NCBI GenBank assembly: GCA_015523135.1
Contig: WAKY01000061.1
Span: 1-13,747 of the forward strand
Reading direction: 5' to 3'
Length of the DNA: 13,747 nt
DNA from: Candidatus Aciduliprofundum sp.
Lineage (GTDB): Archaea; Thermoplasmatota; Thermoplasmata; Thermoplasmatales; Aciduliprofundaceae
Shown: positions 1 to 5,678 of the stretch, in pieces
Numbering within the stretch: the first letter of the stretch is position 1
Layout: each line of letters opens with the position of its first letter
Notes under the pieces: generated by a model
What the model saw: only the letters and a program-made list of their open reading frames with translations
Database searches by the model: none
What the model was told of the DNA's origin: nothing
Position numbers and translations under genes: made by a program

Positions 1-85
1 CGAATTCCAATGCTTTGCGGAGCGCTTTGAAACCGCCTTGCGCGAGGTAATCTTCCACATTGCTCGCATCTTTGAGAAGCATCAT
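1..85 (-). CDS. nuoF: NuoF-like NADH-binding subunit (partial, N-terminus only)
   Basis: Only the first 28 codons are inside the window; the gene runs off the left edge. The peptide begins MMLLKDASNVEDYLAQGGF and continues with KALRKALEF. This matches the typical NuoF/HydB N-terminus, in which an 'EDY-A-GG(Y/F)-AL-KAL' segment precedes the FMN- and NADH-binding fold. NuoF family proteins (51 kDa subunit of complex I, and equivalents in NAD-dependent hydrogenases and formate dehydrogenases) oxidise NADH and pass electrons to FMN and FeS clusters. The ATG overlaps the stop of the upstream nuoE gene (TGATG; a second in-frame ATG follows directly), and a purine-rich GAGGGGGTG lies just upstream as a ribosome binding site. 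The tight coupling to nuoE supports the call. The cofactor motifs are outside the window, so the wider complex cannot be determined. Confidence 0.8.
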   Translation of the reverse strand, partial: MMLLKDASNVEDYLAQGGFKALRKALEF

Positions 86-534
86 CACTCGCACCCCCTC
101 AAAATTTCCACCGCTTTCTCGGGAGTTAAATTCCCGTAAATTTTTCCGTCTATCATCATCACAGGCGAGTGCTCGCAGTATCCGAGTCCTTCGACGATTT
201 TGAATGTGAATTTGCCATCCTTTGTTGTCTCGCCCATCTTCACCCCAAACTCTTTCTCAATTCTTTCAATTATTCTCTCCGAGCCTTTGATGTGGCAAAC
301 TATACAGTCGCAAATCATTACTTCGTGCTTCCCTTCGGGTTCGAACTTGAAAAATGAATAAAATGATGCAGCATCATAAATTTCGCCTTTCTTCATGCCT
401 AACTCTTTCGCAATAGTTTTTATCGCATCCTCGGGAATATAGCCGAATTCGTCCTGCACATCATGCAGAATTGCCAGAAGCTTTGAATCATCATTCCTAT
501 GCTTATAAATTATTTCTTGTACCCTATTCCCCAT
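85..534 (-). CDS. nuoE: NuoE-like [2Fe-2S] thioredoxin-fold subunit
   Basis: 149 residues, a normal length for the 24 kDa (NuoE) subunit that carries the [2Fe-2S] cluster next to NuoF in NADH-oxidising modules. Residues 1-65 form the helical N-terminal part (LLAILHDVQDEFGYIPEDA, then EIYDAASFYSFF). Residues 70-149 are the thioredoxin-like ferredoxin domain with the family signatures CHIKGSE, GETTKDGKFTF, SPVMMIDGKIYGNLTPEKA. Cluster ligands in the family are C-x4-C and C-x3-C. Here the first pair is C75 and C80, with an extra C77, but in the second pair only C120 remains: the segment reads GLGYC where CLG-C is usual, so position 116 is Gly. It is followed directly by nuoF (TGATG overlap). There is no Shine-Dalgarno sequence; a TATA-like box about 24 bases upstream of the ATG suggests a leaderless transcript. 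The family is certain; whether a normal cluster is bound is not. Confidence 0.9.
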   Translation of the reverse strand: MGNRVQEIIYKHRNDDSKLLAILHDVQDEFGYIPEDAIKTIAKELGMKKGEIYDAASFYSFFKFEPEGKHEVMICDCIVCHIKGSERIIERIEKEFGVKMGETTKDGKFTFKIVEGLGYCEHSPVMMIDGKIYGNLTPEKAVEILRGCE

Positions 535-551
535 GGATAGAGATGGAAACA

Positions 552-563
552 GAATTATTTATC
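552..563 (-). promoter_or_regulatory. TATA-like box for nuoEF
   Basis: On the minus strand the segment reads GATAAATAATTC, centred about 24 bases before the nuoE ATG. That spacing would place the transcript start at or very near the start codon, as in archaeal leaderless mRNAs. The call rests on position and composition only. Confidence 0.4.
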
Positions 564-622
564 TTTTGCGAATTGAAAAAAGTTAAGTATCTAAAATACC
601 TATTTTCATAAAAGTGATGTAA

Positions 623-1409
623 ATGGTAAAGGGAGAAAAATGGATTTCTAACCTTGCAATTCCAATATCTGCTATATCCCTAGCAGTTGCTTTTTTCTTG
701 TGCTTAAACACCGATTTTTTGTATTTCTTCCTGTTATTCGCTCTAACATCCTTCATATCAATCCTTATCGCCTATTATCTCAAAAGATTCATTGGCTCCT
801 TATCATTGTCCATATTTTCATTAATACTAAATGCATTGATGGCCCCCACTCTATGGCATTCTTACTACCCACTAAGATTGTATCTATATCCAATATTTAC
901 AATTCTAACATTTACCCTTTTAGCCATAGCATCCCTGCAAGGTAATTTAAATACTTCTAAAACAAGAACTCTCAAAAAAGAAAGGAAAATTAGCATTTCT
1001 AATAAATCTACCTCTTGGAGCATTCTTTGTGGGTTCTCTTTTTTATTATCGCAACTTTTCGTGCAGAATTCTTCATTACCTAAACTTAATATACCTTTTT
1101 CCAGTAATTCTCGCATTCATCTTCTCTTTAATAATGAACATCTTAGCTTATTTATCTAAAGATTGCAAGTATTTCCTCTTAAATGATAATGGGATAAATA
1201 TAGCACTTTCATCTTTTGTTTGGGGACTATCCATTGGCTATCCTTTCTTTGTAGCTTCGTCTGGTACCGCTACCTCTGGATGTGGAAACTGTTTTGTTTC
1301 TTTATTACCATTGCTATTTATATACACTGGCATTACCCTAACATTCGGTGTAGCTTTGCTCTCTGCACATGCAATTTGCAAATTAAAAATGGGAGAGCAT
1401 ACTCTTTAA
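623..1409 (+). pseudogene. Polytopic membrane protein with a broken reading frame
   Basis: I do not recognise the family. The first part (ATG at 623, preceded by a GTGAT ribosome-binding match at 614-618) encodes about four hydrophobic segments, near residues 10-28, 31-52, 56-74 and 84-104. After about residue 110 this frame loses its membrane character and ends at 1159. The frame one base further on opens after a stop at 948-950 and continues the membrane pattern to 1409, with segments such as LGAFFVGSLFYY and LFPVILAFIFSLIMNILAY, then a CGNC motif and a last hydrophobic helix. The two halves look like one protein of about 262 residues split by a +1 (or -2) shift. The most likely site is the run of six A at 974-979. 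This could be a true mutation, a sequencing error in the homopolymer, or programmed slippage. The 3' end overlaps the convergent mobA-like gene by 27 bases. Confidence 0.65.
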
Positions 1410-1922
1410 TTTCTCTAAATCCTCATTGGTATTGACATTGAAAAATGTTTCTTTGGGCATTCTTTCAGCAGGCATAAATTTCACAGCGGGGCAATTTTCA
1501 ATTCCCTCAGTCAAACTCTTTGCATTACAAAGGCAGGAAAGCATTCTCTTTGTGTAAATTGCATGCAATGGCTCCAAATAGCCTGTATCAATCCATCTTG
1601 GCACTACACCATTCTTTCCATCCCATTGCTCAAAAAGCATCTCAAGGGCTTCCTTTCTCACGAGGGGCATATCCCCTCCAAATAACAAAAATTCATTACC
1701 AAAATTGAATAATGAGCACACAGATTCAAGAATCCAAGATGATTTATCCTCAATAACAGGAGCATTGGCATTTAAAGGTATTTTTGAGTAAATAACCACA
1801 TCAAGTCCCATATCTTGCAAATTTTCAACAACCAAATCTATCAATCTCTTCCTTGTGAGAACTTCAACAAGGTGCTTTTTAGGCAAACGCGATGATTTTC
1901 CCACGAGAATATAAGCTCTCAC
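1383..1922 (-). CDS. mobA: MobA-like molybdopterin-guanylyltransferase family protein
   Basis: 179 residues, close to the usual MobA length of about 190-200. MobA transfers GMP from GTP to molybdopterin to make the guanine dinucleotide cofactor in the cytoplasm. Supporting signatures are an N-terminal strand with a SSR-K-type loop (ILVGKSSRLPKKHL), FGGDMPLV at 81-88 (family: GCDMPF, with the metal-binding Asp), YLEPLHAIY at 115-123 and FFNVNTNEDL near 160-169 (family: N-NTPEDL). The nucleotide-binding loop is degenerate: the usual LAGG-S-RMG-xK has lost one glycine, and its second glycine position is Pro14. The start is GTG at 1922, with a TATA-like box about 23 bases upstream and no Shine-Dalgarno sequence. 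The gene stands alone and converges on the membrane-protein pseudogene. It could instead be another small NTP-transferase of the same fold; substrate specificity cannot be read from the sequence. Confidence 0.7.
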   Translation of the reverse strand: MRAYILVGKSSRLPKKHLVEVLTRKRLIDLVVENLQDMGLDVVIYSKIPLNANAPVIEDKSSWILESVCSLFNFGNEFLLFGGDMPLVRKEALEMLFEQWDGKNGVVPRWIDTGYLEPLHAIYTKRMLSCLCNAKSLTEGIENCPAVKFMPAERMPKETFFNVNTNEDLEKLKSMLSHF

Positions 1923-1940
1923 ACCGTTAAATGGAATTTA

Positions 1941-1950
1941 AGATATAAAG
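1941..1950 (-). promoter_or_regulatory. TATA-like box for the mobA-like gene
   Basis: The minus strand reads CTTTATATCT, centred about 23 bases upstream of the GTG start at 1922. The spacing implies a leaderless transcript and supports this start codon. Confidence 0.45.
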
Positions 1951-1993
1951 CATACCCAAGAATTTTATAAAGAGCCTTAATGAAAAAACAAAA

Positions 1994-2004
1994 GCTATTT
2001 ATAG
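1994..2004 (+). promoter_or_regulatory. TATA-like box for the winged-helix-like gene
   Basis: CTATTTATAG lies 30-39 bases before the ATG at 2033. Transcription would begin near 2025-2030, downstream of the alternative GTG at 2006, so this box favours the ATG at 2033 as the start. Confidence 0.45.
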
Positions 2005-2032
2005 AGTGTTGCAAATCACATTTCAGATTTTC

Positions 2033-2617
2033 ATGGAGAAGGAGATTGTGGGCAAGTCATTGAAGGACCTGATAATCGAAATCTTGGGCAAGGATGGTAG
2101 ATCCATAAATGATTTATCCAAGGAGCTTGCGAAAAAAGGTGTAAAGAAGCATCGTCTCATTTTAACAGGATACTTGCAAGCCATGGCAGATATGGGAATC
2201 CTAAAAGAAAGATTCATCAAACCAGCAAAGGTTTACAGCGTTCAGCAAAATAGAAAAAAGACAATATACGAAATAATTGGGAAGAAGGCAAGAGATATAG
2301 ATGAAGAAGAAGCCCCAGATATAACCCTTTACACGCTTTACAAGCTTTTCAATAGACCAATATTTATGAGAGAGCTTGAAAAATGCAATGTGGGCATTCC
2401 CCAATACAGGGAGAAGATAGTTGGGGAAGAGAGAAAAAAAGCTCTGGAAATACTGCTATCACAAGGATTTAATGTGCCCCGCAACAATTCTGCCTACATC
2501 CCAACCCAGAATTACGATAGCGCTTATGTGCAAATACTAAGCGAATTAGTTGTGGAGGGCTATAATCTAAAAGGCTTTATAAATAAAGAGCAACATCAGA
2601 TGAAATTAGAATATTAA
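2033..2617 (+). CDS. Hypothetical archaeal protein with a winged-helix-like N-terminus
   Basis: I do not recognise a named family. From the ATG at 2033 the product has 194 residues; an in-frame GTG at 2006 would add nine residues, but it lies upstream of the transcript start predicted from the TATA-like box. Residues 1-70 resemble a small winged-helix domain: KSLKDLIIEILGKDGRSINDL, then a second helix SKELAKKGVKKHRLILTGYLQ, and MADMGILKERFIKPAKVYSV as a possible third helix and wing. The rest is charged and mostly helical, without cysteine clusters, signal peptide or membrane segment. A cytoplasmic nucleic-acid-binding or regulatory role is possible but is inferred from fold impression only. 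It is divergent from the mobA-like gene and its TAA abuts the eif2g stop with no gap. Confidence 0.7.
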   Translation: MEKEIVGKSLKDLIIEILGKDGRSINDLSKELAKKGVKKHRLILTGYLQAMADMGILKERFIKPAKVYSVQQNRKKTIYEIIGKKARDIDEEEAPDITLYTLYKLFNRPIFMRELEKCNVGIPQYREKIVGEERKKALEILLSQGFNVPRNNSAYIPTQNYDSAYVQILSELVVEGYNLKGFINKEQHQMKLEY

Positions 2618-3844
2618 TTATTTTATTATCCCGTAACCTATCAATCTCCACCTGTTCTCTATTCTCCTTCCAATTGCAACCCTCTGACCATTCTCTGCTA
2701 CAGCGGGATATTTCAATTTAAGCTCAACAGTATCGTCTCTTCCACTTGTAACAATACCCACAGTGGCAAGAGTTCCTATGTTGAGCATTAAAAGCTCATT
2801 GGTTTTTATCTTTTCAACTTTCCTCTCTTCACGAGAGCCAACCACACGCTCAAGTAGATGAACATCCATAGTTATGCTAGTTAGCACGGGAGGCAATGTT
2901 CCTGGCTTTCCAGCCATTCTTCCTATTAGTCCATCATTCTTAGTTATGGCAGGATCCAATTTTGTTCCTATTCCAACGAGACCCCCCGGCTTTATCTCAT
3001 CCCAGTACCTTCCACCAGACATTAGGGAGACAATTTCCGTGTGTATAGGCTCCCATTCAACCTTGTTCCCTTTCAAAATGTAAAATCCCGGGAGAATTTC
3101 AATTTCATCTCCAACCTTGAATTTACCCTGTATTAAAGAACCTCCTATCACCCCCCCAACTAAATCCTTGGGCCTAGTGCCCGGCTTGTTCACATCAAAG
3201 CTTCTAGCAATGTACAATCTTGGAGGCTTACTAGGGTCAAATTTTGGAGTTGGAATATGCTTCTCTATTGCTTCAATGAGAACATCAATATTTGCATCAT
3301 GATGAGCACTCACAGGGATAATAGGTGCATCCTCTGCAACTGTACCTTTTACAAATTCTTTAATTTCCCTATAATTCTCCCTAGCCCTATCATCGTCCAC
3401 TAAATCAATTTTATTCTGGACAATTATTATTTTCTTTACTCCCACAATATCCAAAGCCATAAGATGCTCCTTAGTTTGTGGTTGTGGGCATTTCTGATTC
3501 GCCGCTATTACAAGAAGGGCTCCATTCATAATTGCCGCGCCGCTCAGCATAGTAGCCATCAAAGTTTCATGACCTGGAGCATCCACAAAAGAAACTACAC
3601 GCAATAAATCGGCTCCATCTGGACATTTTGAGGGGTCTGAAACATAGCAAGATGGCGGCGCAACATCCTTGCATTTGTAAAAGGCAGCATCGGCATAGCC
3701 CAATTTTATGGTTATACCCCTCCTCATCTCCTCGCTATGGGTATCTGTCCATTTTCCCGTAATTGCCTTTGTTAATGTGGTTTTGCCATGGTCCACATGC
3801 CCAACCATTCCGATATTCACTTCAGGCTGTTTTGGAAGGCTCAT
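2618..3844 (-). CDS. eif2g: Translation initiation factor aIF2 subunit gamma
   Basis: 408 residues, the usual archaeal length. This GTPase is the core of the aIF2 heterotrimer that carries initiator Met-tRNA to the small ribosomal subunit. The G domain shows G1 GHVDHGKTT (15-23), switch I with RRGITIKLGYADA (41-53), G3 DAPGHE (88-93), G4 NKID (144-147) and G5 SAHHD (179-183). EF-Tu-like domains II and III follow from about residue 205, including RPKDLVGGVIGGSL and the C-terminal VAIGRRIENRWRLIGYG. The zinc knuckle between switch I and G3 is atypical: only C58, C66 and C74 are present (C-x7-C-x7-C), where many archaeal homologues have two CxxC pairs. The ATG overlaps the rps6e stop (ATGA), so the two genes are probably co-transcribed and translationally coupled. 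The same gene order is found in other archaea. Confidence 0.97.
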   Translation of the reverse strand: MSLPKQPEVNIGMVGHVDHGKTTLTKAITGKWTDTHSEEMRRGITIKLGYADAAFYKCKDVAPPSCYVSDPSKCPDGADLLRVVSFVDAPGHETLMATMLSGAAIMNGALLVIAANQKCPQPQTKEHLMALDIVGVKKIIIVQNKIDLVDDDRARENYREIKEFVKGTVAEDAPIIPVSAHHDANIDVLIEAIEKHIPTPKFDPSKPPRLYIARSFDVNKPGTRPKDLVGGVIGGSLIQGKFKVGDEIEILPGFYILKGNKVEWEPIHTEIVSLMSGGRYWDEIKPGGLVGIGTKLDPAITKNDGLIGRMAGKPGTLPPVLTSITMDVHLLERVVGSREERKVEKIKTNELLMLNIGTLATVGIVTSGRDDTVELKLKYPAVAENGQRVAIGRRIENRWRLIGYGIIK

Positions 3845-4230
3845 GCTTCACCTTCCTTTATGGCCTCCTCAATGGGCTTTGGACCATACTGCACAATCTT
3901 CATATTAATCTGCACAATCTCTGCGGAGATTGTATTACCTCTAACCATCTTTTTCTTCCTCATTCCAGGCCTAGTTGGATGGAATCCTATGCCTCCCTTG
4001 AGTAATAGCTTTTTCCTGCGAGCACCTTGAAGATTCTTTCTCATTGGAAATCCATCCTTATCCGTGCCACCAGTTATAAGAAGCTTATAGCCTGGTAAAT
4101 CTACAAAAACTCCATCTACCTCTTGCCCAATTCTCTTTCCTATGAGAGAATTAGCCTTAGTACCAGTAATCTCCTTCTGATACGATTTTCCCGTTTTAGT
4201 ATCATTTATAACCACTTTGAAAGTCGCCAT
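3841..4230 (-). CDS. rps6e: 30S ribosomal protein S6e
   Basis: 129 residues, the typical archaeal size; the long eukaryotic C-terminal extension is absent. S6e is a structural protein of the small ribosomal subunit in archaea and eukaryotes. Recognisable family segments are MATFKVVINDTKTGKSYQKE at the N-terminus, LIGKRIGQEVDG, LPGYKLLITGGTDKDGFPMR at about 46-65, and the basic stretch GARRKKLLLKGGIGFHPTRP, followed by GMRKKKMVRGNTIS. A strong Shine-Dalgarno AAAGGTGATG lies a few bases before the ATG, unlike the leaderless genes nearby, and a TATA-like TTTAAAATA is seen about 40 bases upstream of the ATG. The last codons overlap the start of eif2g by four bases. The family call is certain. Confidence 0.97.
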   Translation of the reverse strand: MATFKVVINDTKTGKSYQKEITGTKANSLIGKRIGQEVDGVFVDLPGYKLLITGGTDKDGFPMRKNLQGARRKKLLLKGGIGFHPTRPGMRKKKMVRGNTISAEIVQINMKIVQYGPKPIEEAIKEGEA

Positions 4231-4233
4231 GTA

Positions 4234-4243
4234 CCATCACCTT
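4234..4243 (-). promoter_or_regulatory. Strong Shine-Dalgarno for rps6e
   Basis: The minus strand reads AAAGGTGATG, containing the GGTGAT complement of the archaeal 16S 3' end, about five to six bases before the ATG at 4230. It fixes the start codon and shows that this mRNA has a short leader. Confidence 0.75.
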
Positions 4244-4260
4244 TACCCGCATAATAGTAA

Positions 4261-4276
4261 CTTTTATTTTAAAGTT
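4261..4276 (-). promoter_or_regulatory. TATA-like box for the rps6e-eif2g operon
   Basis: The minus strand reads AACTTTAAAATAAAAG. A start about 25 bases downstream would fall near 4244, just ahead of the Shine-Dalgarno, giving a leader of about 15 bases. Confidence 0.45.
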
Positions 4277-4295
4277 ATCGTGAGAAGGGGCAAAA

Positions 4296-4306
4296 ATTAT
4301 TATACA
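4296..4306 (+). promoter_or_regulatory. TATA-like box for the small zinc-binding gene
   Basis: ATTATTATACA is centred 25 bases before the ATG at 4326, the spacing expected for a leaderless transcript. It lies back to back with the rps6e promoter. Confidence 0.5.
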
Positions 4307-4325
4307 CGAATAAATTGCTAAACCT

Positions 4326-4520
4326 ATGAACGAGAAAACATGTGATGTAGTTGGATGTGATGAAGTAGCAGTTAAAACAGTATCTAGAAAGAAAGCAGAG
4401 AAAATTTTCAATCTAAAAGAGGGAAAAAGCACAAAGGTACATCTTTGCAAAAAGCATTACAAGGAGTTCAAGAAGAAAACAAAGAAAGATAGGGAATTAG
4501 AGCGTGCAACATGGGTATAA
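4326..4520 (+). CDS. Small zinc-finger-like basic protein (64 residues)
   Basis: I do not recognise a named family. The 64-residue product begins MNEKTCDVVGCDEVAVKTVS and carries C6-x4-C11 near the N-terminus and C41-x2-H44 (HLCKKHYKEF) about 30 residues later, a pattern suited to binding one zinc ion. The C-terminal third is lysine-rich (KEFKKKTKKDRELERATW), so nucleic acid or ribosome binding is plausible; this is inference. No Shine-Dalgarno is present, and the TATA-like box 25 bases upstream supports leaderless expression from this ATG. The gene is divergent from rps6e. Its TAA stop abuts the stop of the next, convergent gene with no gap (TAATTA). Biased composition and good promoter spacing make it a real gene despite its size. 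Confidence 0.75.
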   Translation: MNEKTCDVVGCDEVAVKTVSRKKAEKIFNLKEGKSTKVHLCKKHYKEFKKKTKKDRELERATWV

Positions 4521-4916
4521 TTACGATTTGTAGCGAAATATATACCTTATGGGCATTCTAAGCTTCTTTCCAGTCCAGTAAGGGCACCTTGTGCACTTGA
4601 ACCCTATCACAACGTTCTCACCATCAAGGGTTGAATTCTCTATTCTTACCATATCTCCACCACACACTGGACATTTATCCATCTCCTCCACAACTTTATC
4701 TGTGAGCTTGTACCTTATCTCTATCTTAATCTTACCCGTAGCAAGGGCAATCATTCGCATTCTTTTACCACTCAACTTGTACTCTTTATTTCTTCTCTTT
4801 AAATGTTTCATAACTTCCCTGTGCAATTCTGCCTGGGATTCAATTATACTTCTTCTCTTCATAATTTTAAGCAAGATTTCCTTAATTTCATCCTCTTTAG
4901 GAATTTCATAGCCCAT
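4521..4916 (-). CDS. Hypothetical archaeal protein with a C-terminal zinc ribbon
   Basis: 131 residues, no named family recognised. The N-terminal 75 residues are helical and charged, with a segment that could form a helix-turn-helix (SQAELHREVMKHLKRRNKEY, then KLSGKRMRMIALATG). The C-terminal part has a zinc ribbon: C82-x2-C85 (KCPVCGGDM) and C108-x2-C111 (FKCTRCPYW), ending in a basic, aromatic stretch (RMPIRYIFRYK). This combination suggests a nucleic-acid-binding protein of the cytoplasm, inferred from domain type only. Its own TATA-like box lies about 27 bases before the ATG, just past the stop codon of the upstream KaiC-like gene, so it is probably expressed separately from the ATPase pair although all three lie on the same strand. 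Confidence 0.75.
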   Translation of the reverse strand: MGYEIPKEDEIKEILLKIMKRRSIIESQAELHREVMKHLKRRNKEYKLSGKRMRMIALATGKIKIEIRYKLTDKVVEEMDKCPVCGGDMVRIENSTLDGENVVIGFKCTRCPYWTGKKLRMPIRYIFRYKS

Positions 4917-4936
4917 TAAGACATTATAAATTTTAG

Positions 4937-4950
4937 AGTATATAAAATTT
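4937..4950 (-). promoter_or_regulatory. TATA-like box for the zinc-ribbon gene
   Basis: The minus strand reads AAATTTTATATACT across this interval, centred about 27 bases before the ATG at 4916. It starts exactly where the upstream KaiC-like gene stops, giving the zinc-ribbon gene its own leaderless promoter. Confidence 0.5.
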
Positions 4951-5678
4951 CATCTTAAAACGAATACTCCATCTTCAGTTATGTACATTCTCTTTGCCTT
5001 TGGATCGTAGCCAGAGCCACGCATTTTCAAAATTCTAATATATCTTTCCTCACCACTATTGCTCGGATTTTTTTCAAGCTTTATAACTCCAGAGCTAAGA
5101 AGAATTTCGCCTCGCAAATCCATCTTATCTGAGGCGGTTATTATCGTTGTTGCTCCAATATTCTGAAAGAATGTGAATAATCTATGTATACTAAGCAAAG
5201 AGCGACTTTCCTCAACCGCAAAATTCTTAAAAACTGTGAGAGAATCTAAAACCACTCTGTCTATCTTACCCTTTTTGAGCTCTTGATTTACCTTTATAAC
5301 TAGAGCTTCTACACTTAGCCCTCCACTCTTTGCCTTGTTTGAATCCTCATAGGCAGCCCTGATTTCTCCCTTGGCAGTTATATCCTTTATGGAAGGAGTT
5401 GTAGAATAGAGGGATTCTACGGGAACAGCATCCATTACACGCAATCTGCTAAGATTCCAACCAAAACCAAGCATAATTCTCTGTAGAACCAAAGAAGGGT
5501 GCTTATCTACGGATATATATAAACAATTTTCCCCATTGTTTAACCCTTCAAGCAGGAATCTTGCAGATAATATTGTCTTACCTGTGCCTGTTTCTCCAAC
5601 AAGGAGATATGTATTTCCCTTAATCAAACCTCCTTCAAGCATCTTGTCTAGCCCTGCAACACCAAATTTCACTCTCAT
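4950..5678 (-). CDS. KaiC/RadA-like RecA-superfamily ATPase (A)
   Basis: 242 residues, a single KaiC-type domain (COG0467-like family of archaeal ATPases, many without assigned function). Visible motifs: FGVAGLDKMLEGGL at the N-terminus, Walker A GETGTGKT (28-35), Walker B RVVLDS (141-146), and a late strand ATTIITASDK (176-185) typical of the family. At the position of the KaiC catalytic Glu pair (after LYIS, residues 58-59) it has Asp-Lys. It shares with the upstream gene a DAVPV motif (83-87 here) followed by a long variable insert at about 88-122. ATP-dependent oligomer formation is expected; partners are unknown. The ATG overlaps the stop of the upstream paralogue (ATGA), so the two are co-transcribed and translationally coupled, and the products may assemble together. 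A signalling, motility or DNA-related role cannot be decided from sequence. Confidence 0.85.
   Translation of the reverse strand: MRVKFGVAGLDKMLEGGLIKGNTYLLVGETGTGKTILSARFLLEGLNNGENCLYISVDKHPSLVLQRIMLGFGWNLSRLRVMDAVPVESLYSTTPSIKDITAKGEIRAAYEDSNKAKSGGLSVEALVIKVNQELKKGKIDRVVLDSLTVFKNFAVEESRSLLSIHRLFTFFQNIGATTIITASDKMDLRGEILLSSGVIKLEKNPSNSGEERYIRILKMRGSGYDPKAKRMYITEDGVFVLR

Noticed and set aside
974..980. Classic A-AAA-AAG slippery site for programmed -1 frameshifting
   Set aside because: The sequence resembles one, but the second half of the gene is in the +1 (or -2) frame, so a -1 ribosomal shift would not join the halves.
1964..1976. TTTTATAAAG as the main promoter of the winged-helix-like gene
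   Set aside because: It is too far (over 60 bases) from the ATG at 2033, while CTATTTATAG at 1994-2004 has suitable spacing; it may still be a secondary site.
2006..2032. GTG at 2006 as start of the winged-helix-like gene
   Set aside because: It lies only a few bases after the TATA-like box, upstream of where transcription should begin; the ATG at 2033 fits better.
4202..4450. Open frame of 82 codons on the minus strand over the rps6e promoter
   Set aside because: It overlaps the start of rps6e and lies antisense to the 64-residue zinc gene, whose motifs and promoter are convincing.
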